This document shows positions 35,515 through 43,534 of a DNA stretch of 64,000 nt, piece by piece. Origin of the DNA: CAWCJL01 sp963795775 (lineage in GTDB: Bacteria; Acidobacteriota; Terriglobia; Terriglobales; Acidobacteriaceae). The notes beneath the pieces were generated by a model. The model had not been told where the DNA came from and did no database searches. It saw only the letters and a program-made list of their open reading frames with translations. The stretch is taken from positions 782,291 to 846,290 of the forward strand of contig CAWCJL010000002.1 of assembly GCA_963795775.1 (NCBI GenBank), written 5' to 3'. Made by a program: the position numbers and the translations under genes. How positions within the stretch are numbered: position 1 is the stretch's first letter; each line of letters opens with the position of its first letter.

Positions 35515-35961
35515 GTGAAGGTCACCGTGGCGGCAGCGTGGAACAAGCCTAAAAGCGCGGCACTGGAGCAGGTAGCAGCCGACTACCTGAAGCGCCTGGG
35601 GGCGTATTGCACGGCGGAGGCGCCGCTCTACCGGTCGGAAGCGGCGCTGCTGGGCGGGGTGCTGGGCCTTCAGGAGAAGGGCGCGAGCCGGCTAGTGCTG
35701 CTGGACAGCCGAGGCCGGGGGCTTTCCTCAGAACATTGGGCGGAATGGCTGCGGCGGGAGCGGGACGGCGGCTGCCAGCGCGTGGTGTTTGCGGTGGGGC
35801 CGGCGGACGGGTGGTCGGAGGAGGCGCGGGAGCGGGCAGACATGCTGTTATCGCTCGGGCCCATCACGCTGCCTCATGAACTGGCGCGGGTGGTGCTGCT
35901 GGAGCAGGTGTACAGGGCCTTCACCATCCTGGCGGGACATCCTTATCATTGCGGGCACTGA
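35515..35961 (+). CDS. rlmH: 23S rRNA (pseudouridine1915-N3)-methyltransferase
   Basis: RlmH, 148 residues, a SPOUT-class enzyme that methylates pseudouridine 1915 in helix 69 of 23S rRNA on the assembled ribosome. The trefoil-knot SAM site is visible in RVVFAVGPADGWSEEARERAD and the C-terminal signature LPHELARVVLLEQVYRAFTILAGHPYH. Start is GTG 35515 with GAGGAGC just upstream. Normally adjacent to rsfS; here separated from it by the receptor gene and a repeat element. cobO follows after 110 bp. Confidence 0.93.
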   Translation: MKVTVAAAWNKPKSAALEQVAADYLKRLGAYCTAEAPLYRSEAALLGGVLGLQEKGASRLVLLDSRGRGLSSEHWAEWLRRERDGGCQRVVFAVGPADGWSEEARERADMLLSLGPITLPHELARVVLLEQVYRAFTILAGHPYHCGH

Positions 35962-36071
35962 GAGGGCGGCCCTGGCCTCAGCGGCCGGGGGTGTAGGAAA
36001 ACAGTTCGCGCAGGCGACGCCGGCGAGGGCGAGGCGAAGGAGTGGCTGCGCTCGTGTATATCTAGGAGGTT

Positions 36072-36608
36072 ATGAGCGAAGCGCGACGCGGACTGGTGCT
36101 GATCAATACGGGGCCCGGCAAGGGCAAGACGACGGCGGCCATGGGCACGGGGCTGCGGGCTGTGGGCAACGGGATGCGGGTGCTGATGCTGCAGTTCCTG
36201 AAGGGGTCGTGGCACTACGGCGAACTGGACGCGGTGCAGGCCTTTGACGGGAACTTTGTGATGAAGCAGATGGGGCGCGGGTTTGTGAAGGTGGGGGGCG
36301 CCGAGACCGATCCGGAAGACGTGCGGCTGGTGGAAGAGGCATGGGAGGAGGCGCGTACGGCGATCCTTTCCGGGGATTGGGACCTGGTCATCCTGGACGA
36401 GATCAACTACGCGATCGGGTACGGGATGCTGGATCCGGAGAAGGTGGCCGAGACGCTGCGGTCGCGCCCGGAGATGGTGCATGTGATCCTGACCGGGCGG
36501 AATGCGCACCCTAGCCTGATTGCGGTGGCCGACACCGTGACCGAAATGCGGCAGGTAAAGCACGCGTACGAAGGCGGAGTGCTGGCACAACGCGGCATCG
36601 AGTTCTGA
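36072..36608 (+). CDS. cobO: Corrinoid adenosyltransferase (CobO/BtuR type)
   Basis: A 178-residue ATP:cob(I)alamin adenosyltransferase that makes adenosylcobalamin or its precursor. The P-loop is NTGPGKGKTTAAMG (12-25); further family blocks are MLQFLKGSWHYGELDA, DLVILDEINYAIGYGML and VILTGRNAHPSLIAVADTVTEM. ATG 36072 has TAGGAGGT five bases upstream. No other cobalamin gene lies nearby, so salvage is as likely as de novo synthesis. accD follows 55 bp downstream. Confidence 0.9.
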   Translation: MSEARRGLVLINTGPGKGKTTAAMGTGLRAVGNGMRVLMLQFLKGSWHYGELDAVQAFDGNFVMKQMGRGFVKVGGAETDPEDVRLVEEAWEEARTAILSGDWDLVILDEINYAIGYGMLDPEKVAETLRSRPEMVHVILTGRNAHPSLIAVADTVTEMRQVKHAYEGGVLAQRGIEF

Positions 36609-36663
36609 AGCGCTTTCCGCACCTCGGGAGCGGAAATGTGGCAGCAGAGAGGAAAGGAAGCGG

Positions 36664-37533
36664 ATGACCTGGTTCAAGCGGCAGGAGAACGAGATAGAAA
36701 GCTCGCAGGAAAAGCGGGTGCGCACGGAGGGGCTTTGGGTAAAGTGCGAGGGCTGCCGGCAATTTGTATTCAAGGCAGACCTGGCAGCCAACCAGCAGGT
36801 GTGCCCGAAGTGCGGCTATCACTTCCGCCTGGATGCGCGCGGGCGGATTGAAGGCTTGCTGGAGCCGGGGTATGAGCTGGTGGACCTGGGGCTGCGGTCG
36901 ACGGATCCGCTGAAGTTTGTGGACCTGAAACCGTACAAGGGACGGCTGGAGAAGGCGCAGAAGGATACGGGGCTGAACGACGCGATTGTGAACGCAATCG
37001 GATCCATGGGGCCGCACCGGGTGGTACTGAGCGTGATGGAGTACGCGTTCATCGGCGGCAGCATGGGCAGCGTGGTAGGCGAGACGATTGCGCGTGCCGT
37101 GGACCGGTCGCTGGCGAGCGGCGACCCACTGATCATTGTGTCCGCCTCGGGGGGCGCGCGCATGATGGAGGGCGTGGCGAGCCTGATGCAGCTGGCCAAG
37201 ATATCCTCCGGGCTGGCGGAGATGGACAGTGCGGCGATTCCCTACATCTCGGTATTGACGGATCCGACAACAGGCGGCGTGACCGCGAGCTTTGCGATGC
37301 TGGGCGATCTGAATGTGGCCGAACCGGGCGCGCTGATTGGCTTTGCCGGGCCGCGGGTGATCGAGCAGACAATCCGGCAGAAGCTGCCGGAAGGATTCCA
37401 GCGGTCGGAATTTCTGCTGGAACACGGGATGCTGGACGCGGTGGTGCCGCGGCGGGAGCTGAAGCCGTACCTGATTCGGGCGCTGGACTTCATGGGGCGG
37501 CCGCCGGCGCTGAACGGGGCGGGAGTGTCCTGA
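36664..37533 (+). CDS. accD: Acetyl-CoA carboxylase carboxyltransferase beta subunit
   Basis: A 289-residue subunit of the carboxyltransferase that moves CO2 from biotin to acetyl-CoA in the first step of fatty acid synthesis. The N-terminal zinc finger is Cys28, Cys31, Cys47, Cys50 (KCEGCRQF ... VCPKCGYHF). The crotonase-fold core has FIGGSMGSVVGE, SASGGARMMEG, and TDPTTGGVTASFAMLGD. ATG 36664 has AAGGAAGC upstream. A repeat array follows, then folC; the accD-folC neighbourhood is common in bacteria. Confidence 0.95.
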   Translation: MTWFKRQENEIESSQEKRVRTEGLWVKCEGCRQFVFKADLAANQQVCPKCGYHFRLDARGRIEGLLEPGYELVDLGLRSTDPLKFVDLKPYKGRLEKAQKDTGLNDAIVNAIGSMGPHRVVLSVMEYAFIGGSMGSVVGETIARAVDRSLASGDPLIIVSASGGARMMEGVASLMQLAKISSGLAEMDSAAIPYISVLTDPTTGGVTASFAMLGDLNVAEPGALIGFAGPRVIEQTIRQKLPEGFQRSEFLLEHGMLDAVVPRRELKPYLIRALDFMGRPPALNGAGVS

Positions 37534-37845
37534 GGTTCGCCAGGATGGATGCGAGAAGCGGGAACCGCAGGTCCTTCGACTGCGCAGGCCGTGGGCCTGC
37601 TCCGCTCAGGATGACAGAGAGATCGCTTCGCCAGGATGGATGCGAGAAGCGGAAACCGCAGGTCCTTCGCGGCAGGCCGGTAAGGCTGGCCTGCTCCGCT
37701 CAGGATGACAAGACAACTTGCTGCGCCAGGATGGATGGGGAGCGGAACCGCAGGTCCTTCGACTGCGCTGCGCTCCGCTCAGGATGACATGAGAGCTCGC
37801 TGCGCTCAGGATGACAAGACAACTTGCTGCGCCAGGATGACAAAA
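37534..37845. repeat. Tandem array of about 90-bp REP-containing units
   Basis: Three and a half head-to-tail units of about 90-100 bp, each with CGCCAGGATGGATG, GAGAAGCGG, AACCGCAGGTCCTTCG, a variable central stem, GCTCCGCTCAGGATGACA and a short tail. Units begin near 37537, 37628 and 37725, with a truncated one from about 37790. Same orientation throughout. Spacing and absence of constant short repeats rule out CRISPR. Confidence 0.8.
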
Positions 37846-37920
37846 TTGCCATAACAGGTGCATATGGGTCATTCGGGCGCGTACCTGTGTGCCTGTTTTC
37901 GCCGCCAGTAGTATAGAAAG

Positions 37921-39324
37921 ATGGATTACGAGGCGGCCGTAGAACGGCTGTATGCGCTGGGTGCGGAGCTGCACACGGTTCCGGGGCAGCCGCGGCGGAA
38001 GTTCGAGTTGGGCGAGATGCGCGTGCTGATGGCGGCGCTGGGCGATCCGCAAGCAAGCTTTCCCGCGGTGCTGATTGCCGGCACGAACGGCAAGGGATCG
38101 ACGGCGGCGACGCTGGCGAGCATTCTTTCGGCGGCGGGCTACCGCACCGGGCTGTATACCTCGCCCCACCTAGTGCGGGTCAACGAGAGAATCCAGGTGT
38201 TGGACGGACGGGACCAGGCCGCGACGGAGCCGCGGCTGATCGCCGACGCCGCGTTTGCGGCGTGCTTTTCCCAGGTGGAGCAGACTGCGAACGCGCTGGT
38301 GGCGGAGGGGCGGCTGCCGCAGTTTCCCAGCTTTTTTGAGTGCCTGACGGCGATGGCGTTTGTCTATTTTGCGCGGGCTGGCGTGGAGATCGCCGTTCTG
38401 GAGGCGGGGATGGGCGGCCGGCTTGATGCAACCAACATTGTGGAGCCGCTCCTTTCGGTGATCACGGATATTTCGCTCGACCATACGGAGTGGCTGGGGT
38501 CGACGCTGGCGGAGATCGCCCGGGAGAAGGCCGGGATCCTGCGCCAGAACGGGGTGCTGGTGACGCTGCCGCAACATCCGGAGGTGAACCAGGTGCTGGG
38601 CGAGGTGGCCGTGGGCCTGGGGGTGCGTGGGGTCAATGCGGCGGACTTTCTGCCCGGAAGACTCGAGGGTACGGGCGCGCGCAATGCGTACACGGTGATG
38701 GTGGACGGGGAGGAACTGAAGGTGAGTTCTCCGCTGGCCGGGCGGCACCAGCAGCGGAACCTGGCGCTGGCGATTGCGACGGCGCGGGAACTACGGCGAG
38801 GCGACAGGCTGGAAGGGTTGGCGGGAAACAAGAGAAACAGTCTTGGTTACAATATTAGTGTTTCTGCGATGGCGGAGGGCATACGCCGGGTCCAGTGGCC
38901 GGGCCGACTGGAGCGCATCCCGCTGGACGGTCGGGAAGTTCTGCTGGATGTGGGTCACAATCCGGCCGGGGCATGGGCGCTTCGGGCAGCCATTTCCGGA
39001 GAGCCGGCGCGACCGCGGACGCTGATTTTTGGCTGTTTACGGGACAAGCCAGTGGACGAGCTAGCGCAGATACTGTTTCCCATCGTAGATCGCGTGGTAC
39101 TGGTGCAGGTGGATTCGCCGCGGGCCAGTTCCCTTTCGACCATGATGGCCGCCGCGGAGCGGGTAGGCGCGGTGGCCGAGGCGGCGGCGGGCGTAGTCGA
39201 GGGGCTTGAACGGGCGGTGTCGCTGACTCCGGAAGGTGGGCAGATTGTGGTAACAGGTTCAGTGTTTTTAGTGGGCGCGGTGCGGAGCGCCCTGGCCGCG
39301 CAGAAGGAGCCAATGCCGGCATGA
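37921..39324 (+). CDS. folC: Folylpolyglutamate synthase / dihydrofolate synthase
   Basis: A 467-residue Mur-ligase-fold enzyme that adds glutamate to dihydropteroate and to reduced folates. P-loop IAGTNGKGSTAATLASIL (56-73), the adjacent TSPHLVRVNERIQV, the carbamate-lysine region, GLGGRLDATN-type EAGMGGRLDATN, and DISLDHTEWLGSTLAEIAREKAGI. The C-terminal domain has VLLDVGHNPAGAWAL and FGCLRDKPVDE. Start is ATG 37921. The stop overlaps the plsC start (ATGA), so they are translationally coupled. Complements folK at 29.2 kb. Confidence 0.93.
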   Translation: MDYEAAVERLYALGAELHTVPGQPRRKFELGEMRVLMAALGDPQASFPAVLIAGTNGKGSTAATLASILSAAGYRTGLYTSPHLVRVNERIQVLDGRDQAATEPRLIADAAFAACFSQVEQTANALVAEGRLPQFPSFFECLTAMAFVYFARAGVEIAVLEAGMGGRLDATNIVEPLLSVITDISLDHTEWLGSTLAEIAREKAGILRQNGVLVTLPQHPEVNQVLGEVAVGLGVRGVNAADFLPGRLEGTGARNAYTVMVDGEELKVSSPLAGRHQQRNLALAIATARELRRGDRLEGLAGNKRNSLGYNISVSAMAEGIRRVQWPGRLERIPLDGREVLLDVGHNPAGAWALRAAISGEPARPRTLIFGCLRDKPVDELAQILFPIVDRVVLVQVDSPRASSLSTMMAAAERVGAVAEAAAGVVEGLERAVSLTPEGGQIVVTGSVFLVGAVRSALAAQKEPMPA

Positions 39325-40136
39325 GCCCAGTCGAGGAACAGCAGGTTTCGAGGCTGGCATTGCCGCCGCTTGCGGTGCGGTTGAAGTCGAATGTGCTGCA
39401 GGCCCCGGTGTTCTTTCTGGCGACTGCGGCGTTCGGAACGGTCTCGCTGCTCGCTTCGCTGGTGGACAAGAGCGGTCGTTGGCAGCATGCGATCGCGCAG
39501 CGTTGGGCCAAGACTGTGCTGAGGATCAGTGGGTCGCCGGTGACGGTGATCGGCGGCGAGAAGCTGCGGCGCTACCCGGTGGCGGTGTATGCGTGTAATC
39601 ACCTGTCGTACATGGACACGCCGGTGATCTTCAGTGCGCTTCCCTTCCAGTTCCGGATTCTGGCGCGGCACAATCTTTGGAAGTTGCCTTTTGTGGGCTG
39701 GCACCTGAACCGGTCAGGCCAGATTCCGGTGAATGCGGAGAATCCGCGCGCGTCGGTGTCCAGCCTGACTTTGGGAATCAAGGCGCTCAAGGCGGGCATG
39801 CCGCTGTTCGTTTTCCCCGAGGGCGGCAGGAGCGAGGATGGCCACCTGGCGACATTCATGAGCGGGCCGGCATTTATGGCGATTCGCGCGGGCGTGCCGC
39901 TCGTGCCGCTGGCGCTCGTGGGCACCTACGAGCTGCTTCCAATGCATGCGCGGCATTTTCGGTCCAGGCCGGTGAAGCTGATTGTGGGTGAGCCGATTTC
40001 GACCGAGGGTTGCACGACCAAGATGGCGGAGGAGCTTACGGCGCGGCTGCGCGAAGCTATCCACACCATGTACTACGAGCATGCGAGTCTGGAGCCGGGA
40101 GCGCCGGCGGAGGAGGCGGCTGAGAATTGGCGATGA
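39321..40136 (+). CDS. plsC: 1-acyl-sn-glycerol-3-phosphate acyltransferase
   Basis: A 271-residue membrane-associated acyltransferase making phosphatidate. Motif I NHLSYMDTPV (HX4D), motif II around FRILARHNLWKLPFVGWHL, motif III FPEGGRSEDG and motif IV VPLVPLALVGTYE are all present. One hydrophobic stretch (VFFLATAAFGTVSLLASL) precedes motif I. ATG 39321 overlaps the folC stop by four bases. It is the second PlsC-type domain in the window besides the fusion at 5.6 kb. Confidence 0.9.
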   Translation: MSPVEEQQVSRLALPPLAVRLKSNVLQAPVFFLATAAFGTVSLLASLVDKSGRWQHAIAQRWAKTVLRISGSPVTVIGGEKLRRYPVAVYACNHLSYMDTPVIFSALPFQFRILARHNLWKLPFVGWHLNRSGQIPVNAENPRASVSSLTLGIKALKAGMPLFVFPEGGRSEDGHLATFMSGPAFMAIRAGVPLVPLALVGTYELLPMHARHFRSRPVKLIVGEPISTEGCTTKMAEELTARLREAIHTMYYEHASLEPGAPAEEAAENWR

Positions 40137-40882
40137 CAGAGCGCGTACGGATCGCGATACCGGAGCCGACGGCCGGTAATCCTGAGTATACAGAACGGAG
40201 CTGGCCGCAATACGCCCAGGCGGTCGAAGCGTGCGGGGCGGAGGCAGTGCGGATTCCGCTTGCTGCGCCGCCGGATGTGCAAGCCAAGCTGGTGACCGGC
40301 TGTGCGGGCGTGGTGTTGCCGGGTAGTCCGGCGGATGTGAACCCGGAGAAATACGGTGAGGAGGCGATCGCGGCGTGCGCAAAGCCGGATCCCGCGCGGG
40401 ACGCCACGGACGAATTGCTTCTGCAGGACGCCTTTAATCTCCACAAGCCGATTCTTGCTATCTGCTACGGATTGCAGTCAATGAACGTTTGGAAGGGCGG
40501 CTCGCTGGTTCAGGATCTTGCGCCGGGGCCGGTGAACCACAAGCCGGGGCGGGAGGTGCGTCACGCTCACGTCCTGAAGACTGCGCCGGAGGGCAATCTG
40601 GCGAGTCTGATTCGGCAATCTGTTCAGGGTCGGGAGTGCTGGGCTAACTCCAGCCATCACCAGGCGGTACGAAGCGTGGGCGACGGGCTGAGGGCGGTGG
40701 CATGGTCCGATCCGGATGGGGTGATTGAGGCAGTGGAGGCGAGCGAGGGCGGGTTCACCTTGGGCCTGCAGTGGCATCCTGAGCGGACGGCGGACACGGA
40801 CCCACTCTCGCAGGCCATCTTCCGGAGATTCGTGGATGCTGCCGGGGCTTGGCAGCGTGGGCCGGGATCGAATCGGGAATGA
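40133..40882 (+). CDS. Class I glutamine amidotransferase-like hydrolase (peptidase C26)
   Basis: A 249-residue protein of the gamma-glutamyl-hydrolase / PuuD-like group. The nucleophile elbow is LAICYGLQSMNVW, where the Cys is followed by Tyr as in C26 enzymes; the His-Glu pair is LQWHPERT; the oxyanion region is GVVLPGSPADVNPEKYG. Substrate may be gamma-glutamyl-GABA or another gamma-glutamyl compound. ATG 40133 overlaps the plsC stop (ATGA). Stop is 3 bases after the rsmG start codon, so folC-plsC-this gene-rsmG form a tight operon. Confidence 0.82.
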   Translation: MTERVRIAIPEPTAGNPEYTERSWPQYAQAVEACGAEAVRIPLAAPPDVQAKLVTGCAGVVLPGSPADVNPEKYGEEAIAACAKPDPARDATDELLLQDAFNLHKPILAICYGLQSMNVWKGGSLVQDLAPGPVNHKPGREVRHAHVLKTAPEGNLASLIRQSVQGRECWANSSHHQAVRSVGDGLRAVAWSDPDGVIEAVEASEGGFTLGLQWHPERTADTDPLSQAIFRRFVDAAGAWQRGPGSNRE

Positions 40883-41505
40883 GCCTTACGGGGCCGGCGA
40901 TTGCGGCGGCTGCTGGGGGAGCCGGGCTGCGGGTGCCGGATCGCGAAGCTTGTGAGCGGCTGGCGATTTACGCCGAGCTGCTGATGCGCTGGAATGCACG
41001 GCTGAACCTTTCCGCGATTCGCTCCCCCGACCAGGTACTGCGGCGACATCTGCTGGAGGGAATCTTTGCCGCCGAGAACGTTGCGCCGGGGACGGCGAGC
41101 CTGCTCGATTTCGGGTCCGGAGCGGGGATTCCGGGTGTTCCGATAGCAATCTGCCGGCCGGAAGTCCAGGTGACGTTGGCGGACTCGAACCAGAAGAAGG
41201 CTGCATTTCTTAAAGAGGTGGGCCGGAGGGTGGGTGGCTCGTTGCGCGTTCATGCTGGGCGGGTAGAAGAGATGCCGCCGGCTGAGGTGTTCGGGGCGGT
41301 AACGATGCGGGCGGTGGATCGGGCAGGGGCGATGCTGACCAGGGCGATCGAGCGAGTGGCGCCGGGTGGCGAGCTGCTTTTGCTTACAACGGCAGCGCGT
41401 TTTCAGGAATGGGAGCAGGCGCTGCCTGGTGGATTGGTGTGGCGCCGGGTGGAGCAGCCGAGCGGGTCGGGACGAGTGCTCCAGATCGGGTCCAAGTCCG
41501 CGTAA
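40879..41505 (+). CDS. rsmG: 16S rRNA (guanine527-N7)-methyltransferase
   Basis: RsmG/GidB, 208 residues, methylates G527 in 16S rRNA. The SAM-binding motif is LLDFGSGAGIPGVPIAI, followed by VTLADSNQKKAAFLKEV, and upstream WNARLNLSAIRSPDQVLRRHLLEG, all typical. ATG 40879 overlaps the preceding stop; a start at 40849 is possible but lies inside the neighbour. Its position just before parS and parAB is the classical origin-proximal gid-par arrangement. Confidence 0.92.
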   Translation: MSLTGPAIAAAAGGAGLRVPDREACERLAIYAELLMRWNARLNLSAIRSPDQVLRRHLLEGIFAAENVAPGTASLLDFGSGAGIPGVPIAICRPEVQVTLADSNQKKAAFLKEVGRRVGGSLRVHAGRVEEMPPAEVFGAVTMRAVDRAGAMLTRAIERVAPGGELLLLTTAARFQEWEQALPGGLVWRRVEQPSGSGRVLQIGSKSA

Positions 41506-41595
41506 CGATGGCTTTGGGCGGCTTGGGCTGGAAGGCTGCTGATCGGTTCGTTACTCCGGGTTGGGACGGGGGTGTTGAAGTGGAACAGGCCCAAA

Positions 41596-41611
41596 TGTTC
41601 CACGTGGAACA
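41596..41611. promoter_or_regulatory. parS: parS site 1
   Basis: Perfect 16-bp palindrome TGTTCCACGTGGAACA, one symmetric variant of the conserved ParB-binding site (TGTTNCACGTGNAACA). It lies 27 bp before an identical second copy and 137 bp before parA. Confidence 0.93.
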
Positions 41612-41622
41612 CAGGCCCGAGC

Positions 41623-41638
41623 TGTTCCACGTGGAACA
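41623..41638. promoter_or_regulatory. parS: parS site 2
   Basis: Second perfect TGTTCCACGTGGAACA palindrome, spaced 27 bp centre to centre from the first. A half site GTGGAACA lies nearby at 41580-41586 (TGGAACA). The pair upstream of parA should nucleate ParB spreading and segregate the origin. Confidence 0.93.
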
Positions 41639-41732
41639 CTCACCCTCGCAGGACTGACCACCCTGGCAATTCTCCGTTATGCACAGTCTCCTCCGTTGAG
41701 AGAAGCCCATTTGTCAGCTAAGGTGAAGGTAC

Positions 41733-42587
41733 ATGCCTTCCGCTGCAACGTTTGCCATTGTCAACCAGAAAGGCGGGGTCGGTAAGACCACCACCGCGAT
41801 CAATCTCTCGGCGGCCCTGGCCATTGAGGGCCTGCGCTGCCTGGTGGTGGACTGCGATCCCCAGGGAAATACGACCGGAGGGCCTGGGCATTCGCCCGAG
41901 ACGACGAACGCCCGTCTATCTACGAGCTGCTCACTGGCGAGAAAGACGCCGACTTCGGTGCTGCTCCCCACGGAGCTGGAAACGCTGAAGCTGGTGCCCG
42001 GGAACCGCAACCTGATCGGTGCCAACTTGGAGCTGGTGGACGCGGACCGGCGCGAATACCGCCTGAAAGATGCCCTCGAACCGCAGAAAGCCAACTTCGA
42101 CTTCATTCTGCTGGACTGCCCGCCGGCGCTGGACTTGCTCACGCTGAATTCTCTGGTCGCTGCGGACCGGCTCCTCGTCCCGATGCAGGCTGAGTACTTT
42201 GCGCTGGAAGGCATCAGCGAGCTGCTCAGCACTCTTGCAAAAGTGCAGGGGGCGTTCAACCCCGGACTGGAGATCGAGGGCGTCGTCCTAACGATGTATG
42301 ACGAGCGCACCAACCTCGCCCAGCAGGTGACGGAGAACCTCAAGGGCTTCTTTGGGGACAAGCTCTTCAAGACCGTGATTCCGCGGAACGTGCGCCTGGC
42401 GGAGGCGCCCAGCCATGGAAAGCCGGTAATGCTCTACGATGCGCGTTCTCGCGGTTCGGACGCATACCGCGCCCTGGCAGAGGAATTGCTGGAACGCCGC
42501 AAGGTCGAAAGCCCACGCGCGTTGGAGCGGAAGCGCCAGGCGGCTCAGCAGAAGGGCAAACCGATCCGTTTCTGGCCGTACTCGTAA
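41733..42587 (+). CDS. parA: Chromosome partitioning ATPase ParA (internal frame scrambled)
   Basis: A 284-residue Walker-type ATPase that moves ParB-parS complexes. It has the deviant Walker A KGGVGKTTTAINLS (13-26), VVDCDPQGNTTGG, the Walker B-like FILLDCPPALDLLTLNSL and AEYFALEGISELL. Residues about 51-76 do not resemble ParA in this frame; in the +2 frame the same DNA reads RDDERPSIYELLTGEKDADF, which does. So two compensating indels, near 41880-41892 and 41955-41962, bracket the segment while leaving the ORF open. ATG 41733 follows AGGTGAAGGT. Upstream parS and downstream parB complete the par locus. Confidence 0.9.
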   Translation: MPSAATFAIVNQKGGVGKTTTAINLSAALAIEGLRCLVVDCDPQGNTTGGPGHSPETTNARLSTSCSLARKTPTSVLLPTELETLKLVPGNRNLIGANLELVDADRREYRLKDALEPQKANFDFILLDCPPALDLLTLNSLVAADRLLVPMQAEYFALEGISELLSTLAKVQGAFNPGLEIEGVVLTMYDERTNLAQQVTENLKGFFGDKLFKTVIPRNVRLAEAPSHGKPVMLYDARSRGSDAYRALAEELLERRKVESPRALERKRQAAQQKGKPIRFWPYS

Positions 42588-42604
42588 TCTTGGAGGCAGC
42601 GCAC

Positions 42605-43534
42605 ATGAATACAGCGACAGACGTATCGAAGCGGAAGGCGCTGGGCAAAGGCCTAGAGTCCCTGCTCCCGACCAGGAAGCCGGTACCTGCAGCGGAGCCG
42701 GAACCGGGAGCGCAGCCGCAGGGTCAACCGGCGCAGACTGGATCGCCCAGCGAGCTTCCGCTGGAGAGCATCGAGCGGAATCCATTCCAGACGCGTAGTA
42801 GTTTCGACGAGGCGCAGCTTGCCGAGCTGACGGCATCCATTGCAGCCACTGGCGTCGTCCAGCCGGTGCTGGTACGTCCGCTGGCGAATGACCGTTACCA
42901 GTTGATTGCGGGCGAGCGTCGCTGGCTGGCCTCCAAGCGGGCCGGCAAGAGCACTATTCTCGCGGTGGTGAGGGCGGTCTCTGACGAGCAGGCGATGGAG
43001 ATGACCATCGTCGAGAACCTTCAGCGCAGCGACCTGAACGCGATGGAGCAGGCACGGGCGTATGAGCGGCTGGGGCGGGACTTCCACATGACGCAGGAGC
43101 AGATGGCGCAGCGGACCGGTAAGGATCGCGCGTCCGTCGCGAACTTCCTTCGCCTGCTCCGCCTTCCGCCGGAGGTGCAGGTGCGGGTGGAGAAGGGTGA
43201 GCTGAGCTTCGGGCATGCGAAAGCGCTGCTCGCCCTGGAGTCGCCGGAGTCGATCTTGAGTGCGTCGAAAAAAGTGCTGGCGTTGTCGATGTCGGTGCGC
43301 CAAACGGAATCGTATGTGCAGGGACTGCTCCACCCTGAGAAAAAGCCCGACCAGGTCAAGGTGAAAGAGCCGCTCGACCCGAACGTGCGTGAGGCGCGGG
43401 ACCTCTTGCAGCGTGCATTGGGCCTGAGGGTGAATATCGAAGACAGGAACGGCCGCGGCAAGGTCGTGATCGAGTACTCGCGTTTGGAAGACTTCGACAC
43501 ACTCGTGATGCGGATCACGGGTGAGCAACTGTGA
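42605..43534 (+). CDS. parB: Chromosome partitioning protein ParB
   Basis: A 309-residue parS-binding CTP-dependent clamp. N-terminal ALGKGLESLLPTRK (ParA-interaction peptide), CTP-binding blocks IERNPFQTRSSFDE and AGERRWLASKRAG and ENLQRSDLNAMEQARAYERL, the helix-turn-helix TQEQMAQRTGKDRASVANFLRLLRL, and a C-terminal dimerisation segment. ATG 42605 has GGAGG eight bases upstream; the TTG at 42590 is too close to parA. It lies 17 bp after parA, one operon. The GTG of the next gene overlaps its stop. Confidence 0.94.
   Translation: MNTATDVSKRKALGKGLESLLPTRKPVPAAEPEPGAQPQGQPAQTGSPSELPLESIERNPFQTRSSFDEAQLAELTASIAATGVVQPVLVRPLANDRYQLIAGERRWLASKRAGKSTILAVVRAVSDEQAMEMTIVENLQRSDLNAMEQARAYERLGRDFHMTQEQMAQRTGKDRASVANFLRLLRLPPEVQVRVEKGELSFGHAKALLALESPESILSASKKVLALSMSVRQTESYVQGLLHPEKKPDQVKVKEPLDPNVREARDLLQRALGLRVNIEDRNGRGKVVIEYSRLEDFDTLVMRITGEQL

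Noticed and set aside
35303..35518. 71-codon plus-strand frame before rlmH
   Set aside because: No recognisable family, no convincing start signal, and it overlaps the rlmH start; more likely leader sequence.
37534..37845. Repeat array considered as CRISPR
   Set aside because: Units are about 90 bp, vary in the middle, lack short constant repeats with equal unique spacers, and no cas gene is present.
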